Source of the DNA: Oreohelix idahoensis
Lineage: Eukaryota > Mollusca > Gastropoda > Stylommatophora > Oreohelicidae
Reading direction: 5' to 3'
Assembly: GCA_024509875.1 (NCBI GenBank)
Contig: JAMPIV010009909.1
Span: 1 to 64,000 of the forward strand
Length of the DNA: 64,000 bases
Shown here piece by piece: positions 1 to 10,079 of the stretch (position 1 is the first letter of the stretch; each line of letters opens with the position of its first letter). The notes beneath the pieces are model-generated. The model searched no databases, was not told the DNA's origin, and saw only the letters and a program-made list of their open reading frames with translations. A program made the position numbers and the translations under genes.

Positions 1-745
1 CCGACAACATCACTACCTCTGGCGCTTCAGTCGTATCGACCAAATCTGGAGAATCATCTTTGCCTTCACTTCTTCTCAGTTCGTTACCAGTAACTCTAAC
101 GCTCGGACTCGCTCTATCTGTTCGTTGGATGACATATGGACCTCCTGTCATTGTGGGAGCACGAACAACAATGTACTCCTCTTCTGACCACATGTCACGA
201 ATTTTGGATCTCTCAGCGCAGTGCAATCTTTTCCTCACCAATTCTCCCACCTGTAGTGGAGTAGAACACGGCAGCTTGTCACATCTCTCTTTCCGGACTG
301 CTGCCAGCTTCTGCAACGGTGTCTCTGCTCTTACGTGCGCCCCTCGTAGCCTGGAAACGTGTCCTTCAACGTGTTTTAGATGAGTCTCCTCCTCTGAATG
401 TCGACCACTTTTCTTGGCGCCCTTATGGTGACAGTTGCCACGGACGTCTCTTGGCTTGCACTGTGACGGCAATCTAGAGGTGTTGGTACGCCTAGAGAGA
501 GCGCTCTTTGATGGACAAACCGATATCAAATGGCCTGGAGACTTACAATGAAAACATCGCTTAGGAAGCGGGCCCTGGGGACACTTGGCTGCCATGTGAT
601 TTGAAAAGTCTCCACAATTGAAGCATCTTATTTTCCTAGGCTTCCTCTGTGCTCTGGGTCGCCTCCTGCTACCCTTACATTCCTGGCCGCATTTGACTTT
701 CTTTCCTGCAATAAGTACCTCACACTCTGGTCGACCACCAACCAT
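1..745 (-). pseudogene. Chimeric retroelement fragment: two zinc knuckles fused to an integrase C-terminal tail, open at window edge
   Basis: From an ATG at 745 the minus strand stays open for 248 codons and runs off position 1, so the 3' end is unknown. The frame also extends upstream without a stop to about 830. Residues 1-19 resemble the start of a retroelement protease region (a CEVLIAGKKV-like stretch), but no catalytic DTG follows. Instead there are two zinc knuckles: C41 to C55, which has one extra residue before the His (CX2CX5HX4C), and C64 to C77, which is canonical CX2CX4HX4C. From about residue 122 the sequence looks like the C-terminal part of a Ty3-type integrase, with VGELV at 166-170 followed by an SH3-like stretch. 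RT, RNase H and the integrase core are absent, so I read this as a deletion or recombination chimera of LTR-retrotransposon pieces. It directly follows the gag fragment at 805-1,702. Confidence 0.6.
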
Positions 746-804
746 CTTTATCTTTGAGTCATTCTGCTCCCCTTCTGTAACCTGACTCCCAGCCGCAGAG
801 GGGT

Positions 805-1702
805 CTAGTTTAATGCCTGTGGACATCGATTCTGTACGTGGCCTAGTTCTCTGCATCTAAAACAACGAACTGTCCTGGTACGTCTCCCCTGCTCCTGAGT
901 CATCGCATCAATTTTAGCCTGTAATTGAGCCACCTGTGCTCTCAACCGCTCCACTTCTGCGTTTAATACATGTGCATCTGGTACCGTCACCGTATTTGCT
1001 GCTTCGACACTGGCGACACCTGCTCCAGAAGCAGCTTCGACACTGGCAATACCAGCCCCAGAAGTGGGTTCAGTCTCTAAAAACCGTAGAGCATAGTCCC
1101 TCACCGACGTGAACGATGCTGTAGGCTGTTTGATGATCGTTTCCTTTGCAAGCTTTCTTAGTAGATCATCTCTAAGACAAGCAGCAAACTGGTCACGAAG
1201 AAAGGATGGCTCCAAAGGAGTGACGTTATTCTGCTTTTGTGCTCTTACAACACTTTCAAACACCTCGTGAATGCGATCGGAGAATTCCCAAAGAGATTCC
1301 CTTGCACCTTGCCGGGTAGAATAAAAAGTGGCCATTAGCTCTGGGATGCTTCGACGTTCCCCATACACCCTAAGAATGGAATGTAGCATCGATTCTGGGT
1401 CATCGTCATCAGCCTGAATCCTCAGCTCCCTGCGGACACTTGGGGGTCACACTGTCAAGAATAACATCTTCCTGCTCCTCTTTACTCATCATCCCTACTC
1501 TCCAGGCAGCTCTCACCTCTCTGACATATTCCTCGGCGGTAGGACCCGTGCGCTCCCCAAAGCACCGCACTCTCTTGTGAGTAGGTACCACGATCTACTG
1601 TACTCGTTCTGGTTGACGATCCAGCCCCACTACAGGGTCATCCACCTCAGCTACATCTTCGTTATCCAATCTACTAGCAGCACGTGTGTTGCATGCCGCC
1701 AT
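805..1702 (-). pseudogene. Decayed gag of an LTR retrotransposon
   Basis: Gag is the structural polyprotein that packages element RNA. An ATG at 1,702 opens a frame that is stopped by a TAG at about 1,595-1,597. The same frame resumes to 1,409 with a capsid-like segment (RCFGERTG...EEYVREVRAAW). A frameshift near 1,410-1,440 then moves the reading to 1,389-805. That part contains the second half of a PNMA/Ty3-like capsid (ILRVYGERRS...LWEFSDRIHEVFE), a repeated Ala/Gly/Val segment (two ASGAG(I/V)ASVEAA copies), a short coiled coil (VERLRAQVAQLQAKIDAM) and a terminal CCHC knuckle (CFRCRELGHVQNRC). At least one nonsense and one frameshift mutation are visible, so this copy cannot make Gag. Assignment to a specific clade is not possible by eye. 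Confidence 0.7.
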
Positions 1703-2188
1703 CTTGTTGCTAGTAGAGTTGACTAGAAATATTGACAAACTGGATGATCCCGTCCCTCGCCTTGCACTGAACTGGGTGTTCTACTGTTTCGGCTGTTGCT
1801 ACTCTGGTTGCTGAAGAGTTGCTTCACTGCGTGCTGTCTGTCAATCCTGCCGATGACGCCGCTTGTGACAAGGGCTAGGTGTGGTGGCGGTGAACTTATG
1901 TCGATGTGGCTACCTCACACCCAAGACCCATGCACTAAGAAAATTTATTAAGGATCGTTTGACAGGGGTTGCAATTGTTGGTTGCTTGCAACCCTCTCAG
2001 CAGCAGACTTAGCAATTCAAACAACACAAAGCCTTATACAGATCAACATTTAATACTACCAAACACCCAGGCAGTGTTCATAGACTTTCTGAAAGAAACA
2101 ATATATAAAACAATGTCTAAGTGAAAACCAATAGCATAGATAATAACACTTACCATACAGAAAACATGCGCCCACCTGATACCCTCAA
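1703..2188 (-). other. Non-coding leader or LTR-like flank of the gag fragment
   Basis: No open frame of note. On the minus strand there is an AATAAA-type signal at about 1,945-1,951, upstream of the gag start, as expected for the R region of a 5' LTR or its leader. I could not find a matching second LTR or a convincing primer-binding site, so the LTR reading is only a possibility. Confidence 0.25.
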
Positions 2189-2412
2189 CTATCTCACACA
2201 CTCATGCATATCGCCCAATGAGACTAGTATGGTGTTGTGCATGAGGCTGGCAATCTCACCGTGTAACATCGGTTGCTACCGAAACCACTACTGCAAGAGC
2301 ACACACTCAACTATCACACACACACTCATGCATGTCGTCTAGCGATACTAGTATAGTGTTGTGCATGAGGCTGGCAATCTCACCGTGTAACATAGGTTGC
2401 TACCGAAACCAC
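2189..2412. repeat. Tandem duplication of a ~124 bp unit
   Basis: Two adjacent copies start near 2,189 and 2,311. Each contains CACACTCATGCAT, then an ACTAGTAT...GTGTTGTGCATGAGGC block, then GGCAATCTCACCGTGTAACAT and GGTTGCTACCGAAACCACT, with only scattered differences. The small open frames over it are a by-product of the duplication. Confidence 0.75.
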
Positions 2413-2985
2413 TTCATGCGGAGGCAAACCACACTGGTGGCCCCCTGCTCCCTCAGGAGTGGAGAAGAGAAATATATATCTCCAAGTAAGCCCACGTGCT
2501 CTCACAAACCATCCTTCATGTAACAATCATTAAATAATAAACAACTGGACATAAAATAATATTCTTCAACTACATGTACAACAAATACTCTCAATAATGA
2601 GAATAAACTACTACCTCTCAACCGACCCACATCAATACTCGTTCCTGTACTCTGAACATGTCGTAAGTGACGACTGGTGCACCTGGCCACAAGCGTGTCA
2701 TATATGACCCCTGATGAGATTGGGGACTCATCACATGAAACACATTGTTACAGAAACAACCAATGTAATAGCATTAAAATGCTTCTTGTGGGCTTGTGGT
2801 GGACACTAGCCGCATTGGTGTTTCCATGCTCCACAAGGAGCAACCAGAGAAACACCTGTCTCAACGTGCCTTACGCACAAAGGAGTGGCTCTAATCTCAC
2901 CAGAAATCTAAATGACTATTCTCACTTCAAAGTAACCACTAAAGATAAACAGTAGGATTATGATAAGTAGGCTATCGTGAAATAC
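2413..2985. other. Non-coding stretch, nothing recognised
   Basis: Short open frames only. None has a recognisable motif. AT-rich sequence ends at the simple-repeat tail of the neighbouring LINE. Confidence 0.4.
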
Positions 2986-3009
2986 ACTTAAATAATAATA
3001 ATAAATTCT

Positions 3010-3504
3010 TTAAGCACCAAACACGGCGCATAAGGCAGAAACCAGTGCTCTCCAGGTTGTTCGTTGTGACGCCACTCCTCTTAGCTCTTGCACATTATTT
3101 AGGCCCAACGTTCTTCCTTCTCTTATTATTGTTCTTCTGAGTGTTTCTTTTGGTCTTCCTTTTTTCCTCTTACCCTCAGGAACCCAAGTGAGCGCCTGTA
3201 GTGGTATTCTGTTGTTTTGCATTCGTAGGACATGACCGATATATGACCATCGTCTTTTCCTTATATAGTCGGAGACATAATTCTGCCTAGAGTCTTCTCT
3301 TATTTGTCGATTAGTCTTGAATTCTTTCCAACTGATGTTCATGAGTTTTCTAAGACATTTGTTCTCGAATGTATTCAGCTTGTTCTCCAATGATTTTGTT
3401 ATTTTCCAACTCTCACAGCCGTATGTTAACACTGAGATAACATTTGAATTAAACAGACGAAGCTTGGTATGTATATTCAATGATCGTAATTTCCAAATGT
3501 TAGA
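3010..3504 (-). pseudogene. LINE ORF2 C-terminal fragment
   Basis: This is the region downstream of the RT palm in RTE-like LINEs. It has the hallmark series LSNIWKLR, KLRLFNSNVISVLTYGCESW, RRWSYIGHVLRM and GKRKKGRPKETLRRT, ending at a normal stop at 3,010. It is in frame with the RT piece upstream of the inserted transposon. It carries no obvious internal stops, so most damage is from the 5' truncation and the insertion. Confidence 0.8.
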
Positions 3505-3507
3505 TAA

Positions 3508-3617
3508 CACTGACAAACAACATTTTTCTTTCTTATATAAGAATAAGTGTTCTTAGGTCAGTTTCTTGCGCTGATTTCAAATCTGAAATCCGTTTATCTC
3601 TATCACGTCGGGTTCTT
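3508..3617 (+). repeat. Left terminal inverted repeat
   Basis: Pairs with 5,573-5,690. The best-conserved core is GCGCTG..TT.AAATCTG, followed by CCGTTT.TCTCTATCA.GTCGGG. Outside this lies a T-rich stretch and the CACTG terminus. Confidence 0.8.
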
Positions 3618-3805
3618 AAGATATTTGTGAATAAATATATTTTTGGGAAACCGTTATTTGCTCCGTTTCATTTTTACTATATAACTTATTAAAAATTAAT
3701 AAAATGCAAAATAATTCTACTTTTTTATACCGCTAAAAGATGCATGACATATGTTACAATATTTTTCAAATAGTTACTGTATTTTGAAATAATTCTGAGC
3801 GAAAT

Positions 3806-5498
3806 ATGGCTTCTAGAAGTTGTAGAAATTCGGCTGATCTGTTCTGTTACGTGTGCGGATATTTTACCGATCGTGTTCACCAGAAAAAACTTTACACCAT
3901 TACTAAAGAAAGCATATGAACTTTATTTCGATTCGAAAGTTGATGATGCAAATAAATCTTGGAAGCCAAATGCAGTTTGTTCGACTTGTGCAAATACATT
4001 GGCAGGTTGGTTACGAAAATCGCCGAAGCATAAGTCGATGCCTTTTGGAGTGCCAGTAATATGGCGTAAACCGACAAATCACGCTACTGATTGTTACTTC
4101 TGCTTGACAAATATCCATGGTTTCACTTTTAAAACTAGAAAGTCTGTGGTTTATCCAAATATTGAATCGGTTTCGAAACCAGTGCCTCATGATCCAATCA
4201 CGTGTCCGATCCCAGTTCCACCAGAACAATATCCGTTGGACGTGAATGAACCATCAGAAAGTGATAGTTTACCTGCTTTAGAAACTAATTCTGACTCGGA
4301 TTATATACCGGTGAATGATGGTGTTCACTTAATTAACCATTCAGAACTTTCAGATCTAATACGTGATCTCGCTCTTACCAAAGGACAAGCGGAATTACTC
4401 GGTTCGCGACTCAAAGAATGGAATCTTTTAGCGCCCAATACTCCGATATCTAAATTTCGTCATAGACACAGAGAACTTGTTCAATACTTTGAGATGGATG
4501 ATGACATTTGCTATTGCAAAGATGTAAACGGTCTAATGGTGCACCTCGGTCATGAGCACATAGTCAACGAATGGCGACTTTTCATCGACTCTTCCAAGAC
4601 TAGTCTAAAAGCCGTGTTATTGCATAACGGAAATTTATTTTCATCAATTCCAGTCGCCTACTCTGTTCATATGAAAGAAACTTATGACAATATGGCTATA
4701 CTTTTGGCAAAAATAAAGTACAATGACTACCAATGGCGGATTTGTGGAGACCTAAAGGTCATTGCAATTCTCACGGGCATGCAGACTGGGTATACTAAAT
4801 TTTGTTGCTTCCTATGTGAATGGGACAGCCGCAACAGACAGGAACATTATGCAAGAAAGGTGTGGCCTATCAGGGATCGTATGCAGCTCGGGCTTAAAAA
4901 TGTAATACATCAGCCATTAGTTAACAAAGACAGCATCATTTTACCACCGTTACATATAAAGTTGGGGCTCATGAAGAATTTCGTAAAAGCGTTAGATAAA
5001 ACGAGCAAAGCTTTCACTTATCTTCGAGAATAGTTTCCGCAAGTTAGCGATGCAAAGATAAAGGAAGGTATCTTTGTAGGACCTCAGATTAGGAAAGTTA
5101 TTGCAGACAAACAATTCGAGAACTTGTTACATGGTAGTGAACTTCGTGCATGGATGGCATTCAAATCGATCGTCGATAACTTTCTGGGAAATCACAAATC
5201 TGTCGACTATGTGCATATTGTTAAGCAGTGCATAGATGCATACAGAATTATGGGCTGTAACATGTCCCTCAAAATCCATTTGCTCGATTCGCATCTTGAC
5301 TTTTTCCCTGACAACCTTGGCGAAGTCAGCGATGAACATGGAGAACGATTCCATCAAGATATCGCCGTAATGGAGTCACGTTATCAAGGACGGTGGAGTG
5401 TGACCATGCTTGCCGATTATTGTTGGATGCTTCATCGCGATGTACCACATGCCATTCACCGACGAAAGTCGACTGCAAAGAAATTCAAGCCTACATAA
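3806..5498 (+). pseudogene. Transposase-like protein of the CACTG transposon, one frameshift and one nonsense
   Basis: An ATG at 3,806 begins MASRSCRNSADLFCYVCG, a cysteine-rich (CXXC) N-terminus. A 1-nt frameshift between about 3,857 and 3,873 moves the reading to the frame that runs from 3,873 to a TAG at 5,031-5,033. The same frame continues from 5,034 to the final stop at 5,498. A second CXXC pair (VCSTCAN) and CYFC follow at the N-terminus, then an acidic linker. The catalytic-looking core has FIDSSK, GDLKVIAILTGMQTGYTKFCCFLCEWDSR (quoted here only as landmark words: GDLK, GMQ, CFLC, EWD), LHIKLGLMKNFV and, near the end, DEHGERFHQDI. This pattern of D, a CXXC insert and a late E is that of a DDE transposase. 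I know similar proteins as widespread uncharacterised proteins in arthropods and cnidarians. Only two lesions are visible, so the copy is fairly young. Confidence 0.65.
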
Positions 5499-5572
5499 CT
5501 GTTATACTTCTTGTACAAATGATGTTGTAATACTGTATGCGTTGTTAAAAAACTTCAATTGCGTATTTCTAG

Positions 5573-5690
5573 AGATCCCGACCTGATAGAGAAAAACGGT
5601 TTGCAGATTTAAAAACAGCGCATTAAAATTGACCAGAAAAACATAGAAATGTTAGAGAAAGAAAAAAAAATTTTTTTTTGTTAGCCAGTG
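5573..5690 (-). repeat. Right terminal inverted repeat
   Basis: Reverse complement of 3,508-3,617 with scattered mismatches. The outer end adds a long A9T9 run before TTAGCCAGTG. Confidence 0.8.
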
Positions 5691-5693
5691 TAA

Positions 5694-6220
5694 TCTATTG
5701 AAGGCGCTAGCTGCCAAAGCAATTCTAGTATGGATTTCTCTTGTTGTGTCACCATCCTGAGTCATTTTACTGCCTAAATAATTGAAACTTTCAACTTTCT
5801 GTAGTTTTTCCCCGTTCAAGATGATATCAAAGGTCTCGTTAGAAAAGTTCATAGCTTTAGTTTTAGAGGCATTTATTTGGAGACCTATTTTAACCGAGAG
5901 ATGACACAAATTATTTATTGCTTCTTGGGATTGTCTTGGTGTTGAACTTAAGAATGCTACATCATCTGCGAAATCCAGGTCCCCCAGGAATTTTCCATTT
6001 GTCCATTTTATACCCAATTGTTCATTGTGGGTATAGTTTCTCATAACCCAATCAATAGCTATTCCAAAAAGTAGTGGTGACATAATACAGCCTTGTTTCA
6101 CCCCTGTTTCTACTGTAAACCATTCTGTATTCCCTTTATTTGTTCTAACACAACATATTGCATTGTCATATAGCGCTTTGATTATATTCACATATTTTGT
6201 TGGAAAACCATAGATTGTAA
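5694..6220 (-). pseudogene. LINE reverse-transcriptase fragment (fingers/palm)
   Basis: Translation on the minus strand gives NIIKALYDN, TGVKQGCIMSPLLF (RT block 4) and LDFADDVAFL (catalytic FADD box), then INASKTKAMNF, FNYLGSKMTQDGD and RIALAASAFNR, the usual order in APE-type LINE RTs. The frame ends at the junction with the inserted DNA transposon. Sequence upstream of about 6,220 no longer matches an RT, so this is the 5' truncation point. Confidence 0.8.
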
Positions 6221-6225
6221 GTACA

Positions 6226-7012
6226 TAAAACAATAAAATATAATTATTCTTAACTTTAACAAAACTGGAACTAAAGTCATCACCACGTGGCCCCCCGGCT
6301 GCCATCTTGATAACAGTTAATATCATCTAAATTCAAGTAATAGATCGCTTCTCTGCCTGGTTTCATGTATGAAATAGTTTCATACTATATTTGCCTTTCT
6401 GATGAAATGAAATAATCGCTCTTAAACTTTCACATATGTGATTTGGACTTAATCGTGCCTAATAAAACCTATCCCTTAATCTATCACTCATTTATATTTC
6501 AAGACTAAATTATCAGGTCCTGGAAACACATCAATCTATTTATTTCATTAACAATTAAAACAGACACGCTCAATATAATTCTAAAGCTACACCGAAATAA
6601 TGGTAATTTCACTAGGAAATAAGCTAAACTACTTTTAAATCAAACTCACGTGTCATGTCTCTGTTCTACCCACACAGGGCGCCTAGTATCTTCGTTTTCT
6701 CTTGTCTGGACTGAATCTTCAAAAAGGCCTGTTTGCCGCTCGCTATCTCTTTTATAAGCCCTCGGTCGAATCACTCAACTTAATCCGCTGCGCGTATTAA
6801 TTGCGCCACTCAAATAACACACGCGATTATCGCTCTAGAAATAGCGAAAAACACAAATATAACACAACTAATTTTTAGGCTTTATTGTGGCCTTGTAATA
6901 AATCTTCTTCTTGAAGATAATGTGGTGAAAAGGCACTAAACCACAGAGACAATATGGCTGAAAAGATGGGTGAACCACGGAGACAATATGGCTGACAAGA
7001 TGGCGCGGTCAC
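6226..7012 (-). promoter_or_regulatory. Promoter- or LTR-like non-coding segment with TATA box and YY1-like motifs
   Basis: No coding frame. On the minus strand the sequence begins TGTGACCGCGCCATCTTG next to the broken RT of X1. It contains two ~34-bp tandem copies (6,940-6,969 and 6,974-7,003), each with CAATATGGC, plus CAAGATGGC at 6,996-7,004. The reverse complements fit the YY1 consensus GCCATNTTG. A TATAAAA box lies at about 6,750-6,757, followed by GGCGCCCTGTGTGGG near 6,670-6,685 (possible primer-binding site) and a CAC/GTGAGT donor-like site near 6,650. It could be a partial LTR plus leader of another retroelement, or a host promoter with a first exon. I cannot decide between these. 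Confidence 0.4.
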
Positions 7013-7716
7013 ACTAACATGGGTCGTATTTCTGCTTTTACCGGGATCTGGTAATACCCTTTGCTAAGGTCTATCTTCGAAAAGTATCGAGCTCTACTCA
7101 GCTTGGTAAAAAGCTGATTCTGATCAGGTAAGGGCTCCGATTGAAATTCAGTTACAGCGTTTAGCCTTCGGTAGTCTATGCAGAGGTGATGTTCTCCAGT
7201 GGATTTCCTAAGCAACACCACACTCGCATTATAAGAAGACTCTGATTTTGAGATAATATTTTCCTTAAGCAGGTACTCGATTTCCACCCTCAATGCCTTT
7301 GCCTTAGCATAAGGAACAGGATAGTTCTTAACTCGTACCGGGGCGAGGTCTGTTAGCTTCATATAAAATTCTGTCAGGTTGGTCATGCCAGGTTTATCTG
7401 TGAGAGTATTAATGTGGGTTTTCAACAACTGTTTCACCTGTGCCTGCTGATCCTCCGTTAAAGTTGAACTGATCCTAACATCTTGATGCGTTTCGCACTG
7501 ACGAAGAGGGTATTCACAGGAGGTCAGGGGTTCTGCCTCAGTTTCCGTCGCAATAGCCAGTGTCATAAAATGTGCTGGTTCTGCACCCGGTCTCTCATAA
7601 TATTGCTTCAGCAGGTTTGTGTGGTAAATTTTCTGCTTCCCCTTTATGGCAATCTTGTAATTGGTGAGAAACATCTTCTCAACAGTTTTAAATGGACCTC
7701 TCCACCCGATTTGCAA
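7013..7716 (-). pseudogene. X1 integrase tail (GPY/F) followed by RT N-terminus
   Basis: The first ~50 residues contain IGWRGPFKTVEKM, YKIAIKGKQKIYHTN and LLKQYYERP, which is the GPY/F module at the integrase C-terminus. After a linker comes the Ty3-type RT entry: VRVKNYPVPYAKAKALR, LLKENIISKSESSYNASVVLLRKS (conserved spots only), CIDYRRLNAVTEF and YFSKIDLSKGYYQIPV. The catalytic Asp of the SKIDLSKGYY box is present. The frame breaks just after EIRPM at the truncation point. Integrase and RT being contiguous in this order is direct evidence for IN-before-RT. Confidence 0.8.
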
Positions 7717-7762
7717 TTATTATTGCTACTGGGTAGGAGTAATAAGACCTGTTCTCCCACTT

Positions 7763-8442
7763 CTAGCTCCTTATCCTTTGCAGTGCGGTTGTAGTAACGC
7801 GCATGTTTACGACGTGCACGGCGTACGCTTTCTGTTGCCAGTTCCCATCCTGTTTTAAGGCGTTGGTCAACTCATTCACGTATTGAGATGCCGAGGTGAC
7901 CGTTTCATCAGCTTTATCATCTGTCCAAGTACGTAACAGTGCCTCTAGAGGTCCATTTATAGGTCTACCAAACAGCAATGTGGAAGGTGGCATCCCAGTA
8001 GAATTGTGGGGTACTTCACGGTAAGCAAATAGTGCCGCGGATAAGTATTGATCCCAGCTCTCTGGTTTTTCCTGCGCAAGTTTCCGAAGGATGGTAATAA
8101 GGGTCCTATTAAACCGCTCCACCTGGCCATTTGCTTGGGGTGGTAGGGAGAGGTGTGGATATGTCTAGCCTGAAATATCCTAAACACTTCCTCGGTGAGT
8201 TTTCCTCGGAATTGTGAACCATTATCTGTCACGATCTGTGATGGAAACCCTAGCCGAGTAAATATGGTGAGCAGAGCCTCAGCAACATTCTTGGAATCAC
8301 AGGCTGGCATAGCGATAGCCTCTGCCCACATGGAGCAACAATCCACTAACGTGAATATATAACTGTTTCTCTTTTTGCTACGAGTAAGGGGACCCACAAT
8401 ATCCACCGCTACTCGTTCGAATGATGTGCCTAAGATTGGCAA
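7763..8442 (-). pseudogene. X1 integrase catalytic core, frameshifted
   Basis: The upstream part (8,442-about 8,125) has FERVAVDIVGPL with the first catalytic Asp, then AEALLTIFTRLGFPSQIVTDNGSQF with the second Asp. A frameshift near 8,120 separates this from the part that carries MERFNRTL with the catalytic Glu, then DQYLSAALFAYREVPH and LLFGRPINGPLE. This is the DDE core of a retroviral-type integrase, which inserts element cDNA. It is not functional because of the shift. Confidence 0.8.
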
Positions 8443-8596
8443 TTCTTCCAGAGTGGCTGGGGCAGTTTAGTGTTTCGGGGCTGTTCTCGGGCACTGTGGG
8501 CTAGATTTCACATATCTCTGGATATCTGCGTTGATACCTGGCCAATAATAATTTCATGAAATACGCTGAATCGTGGCACTTATACCCATATGGCCA

Positions 8597-9160
8597 CTAA
8601 ACGGAAGGGCATGGCCCATTTCTAGTACTTGGGCTCGGTATGCTGACGGAACAACAAGTTGCCCATGTTCCGTATCCTCCATTGCCTGCTTTCCGATGCA
8701 ACAGCCCATTTTTCTTGTAGAAGTCTCCCTTTTGGAGAGGAGTGTGTGCTCTCGGTAGTTTTTTGTAGCAGGGCGCTAGAGATTGGTCCTCCGTTTGTGC
8801 CTTTTTTAAGTCCGCGGGAAGGATGTTGGGTGGGGATTCCAACTCCGTATTCCGTTTGGCCTGCCCTCTAGTGGTGACAGCCGCCACAACCAGAGGGTGA
8901 ATGGGTTCTCCCAAAAACACGTATCCACACCCTAAGATCAAGGGATAGATAGGGTCGTCCAAGATCGCTGCACTGATTTCCCCAGTCACATATTTCGATT
9001 GGACCTGAATCTTGGCTATGGCCAAACGCATAGGTGCTGCACTTTAAGTAGGTCCTTGTATTTCTAGTGTCTTCTGTCATCTGGTCAGGCTTGACTAGGG
9101 ATGCACAGACAACTGCGTCAAACGCAAGGCCGGTATCATAAAGGCAGGTCACCTCTTGGT
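8597..9160 (-). pseudogene. X1 protease C-terminal half and integrase N-terminal region
   Basis: The protease catalytic motif CLYDTG lies near 9,130 in the preceding frame, which is joined to gag. A frameshift near 9,035 moves the reading to 9,031-8,597, which gives IAKIQVQSKYVTGEI, DDPIYPLILG and GYVFLGEPIHPLVV (the protease flap and C-terminal strand). Next is DQSLAPCYKKLP, GDFYKKNGLLHRK, the usual lead-in to the integrase HHCC zinc domain. The HHCC part (8,450-8,600) is scrambled by frameshifts. Confidence 0.65.
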
Positions 9161-10079
9161 TGTTTACGAGGACTGTCTCAATGACCAGGGGATGCCGGGG
9201 TTTGTCCAGAGGTTCTTCCGGTCCATTTCCCCTTGCGGCACCTTTACGTAAGCAGACAGCATGATGAGGTGGGTTTTTACGGTTGAACTCCTGGGTATTG
9301 TGGGTGATTGTTCTACAGTGCTTACACCATTTTTCCCATTGCCTCTGCTGCTGGAAAGCTGATCTCTGAGTAGTCTTGTAGTCTGGCTTGTCATGTTTTT
9401 TTAAGTTAGTATGAGGTGGTTTCACTTGGGGGTCCACGTGTGACTGAGCTGTCTGTCTCGATACGTATTCTGGTTGTTTCCGCCGGGGTGGTGGATTCTC
9501 TGACAGGGCTGCCTGATACCGTTCCGCTAACTGGACTAAGGATTCTAAATTGCTGGTGCCATTCTCTGTCAAGAATCTCCTCATGTCAGAAGTCATGATG
9601 TCCTTCAGTTGTTCAATCATGACCATCTCCTTCAGACCTTCCCAATCATGAGAAAAATTCCATAGGGCAACCCACTTTTCCATGTAGGAATCCAGTGTAG
9701 CAGTAAACTGAGCAAAGCTCTCTCCAACTTCCCTCCGAGAGTTACAAAACCTCTTCCTATAGGCGTCAGCATGTAGCTCATAACGAACCATGAGTGCCTT
9801 TTTCAGAGAGTCATAGTCTTCCTGTAACCCTGGGGGAAGCTTGTTATACACCTCATAAGCAGTTCCTCTAAGCCCTTGCGACAGTTTCAGGTCCCACTTG
9901 TTCTTCTCCAAACCAAACGTGGTGGGCAAACTTCTCAAATTTGTCCAAATACACATCGATAGAGTCAGCTCGTTCCGAGAAAGCTTCGAATGGAAACGTC
10001 ACGGGTCCCAAGTTTGACACGTGTGAGGATGGCAAAGGTCCTGTGCTCCCCGTGTGCAAGGAGGGTATATCATCTGACC
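9161..10079 (-). pseudogene. X1 gag capsid and nucleocapsid part
   Basis: Translation shows FPFEAFSERADSIDVYLDKF, then after a 1-nt shift near 9,905 FGLEKNKWDLKLSQGLRG, YNKLPPGLQEDYDSLKKALMVRY, SRREVGESFAQF and LTENGTSNLESLVQLAERY: a Ty3-like capsid. The nucleocapsid knuckle reads CKHCRTITHNTQEF. The last Cys has become Phe, so the zinc knuckle is broken. In element R the same site is intact. Confidence 0.8.

Larger units (their letters stand above)
3508..5690 (+). mobile_element. TIR DNA transposon, CACTG termini, TAA target duplication
   Basis: Both ends read inward as CACTG(A/G)C(A/T)AAC, followed by T-rich sequence and then a long imperfect inverted repeat. The element is flanked by TAA at 3,505-3,507 and 5,691-5,693, a 3-bp target-site duplication. 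It interrupts a LINE coding frame, which resumes exactly beyond it. CACTG ends with a 2-3 bp duplication fit the CACTA/EnSpm (CMC) superfamily, though a 3-bp TWA duplication is also used by PIF/Harbinger. It encodes one intronless, slightly broken protein (3,806-5,498). The superfamily assignment is an inference from the termini. Confidence 0.8.
2986..6225 (-). mobile_element. 5'-truncated LINE (APE/RTE-like group), split by a DNA transposon
   Basis: The minus strand carries an RT fragment (6,220-5,694) and, 2.19 kb away, the C-terminal continuation (3,504-3,010). The piece between them (3,508-5,690) is a separate transposon. Outside it the LINE reading frame continues across the join once a single 3-bp target duplication is discounted. 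The 5' side is truncated in the RT fingers near 6,220. The 3' end after the stop codon runs into a TTATTATTATTATT tail (2,990-3,005), typical of LINEs that end in short simple repeats. No endonuclease domain remains. Confidence 0.8.

Noticed and set aside
2121..2955. Small frames of 62-92 residues
   Set aside because: Overlap a tandem duplication and AT-rich sequence, no motifs, both strands equally open.
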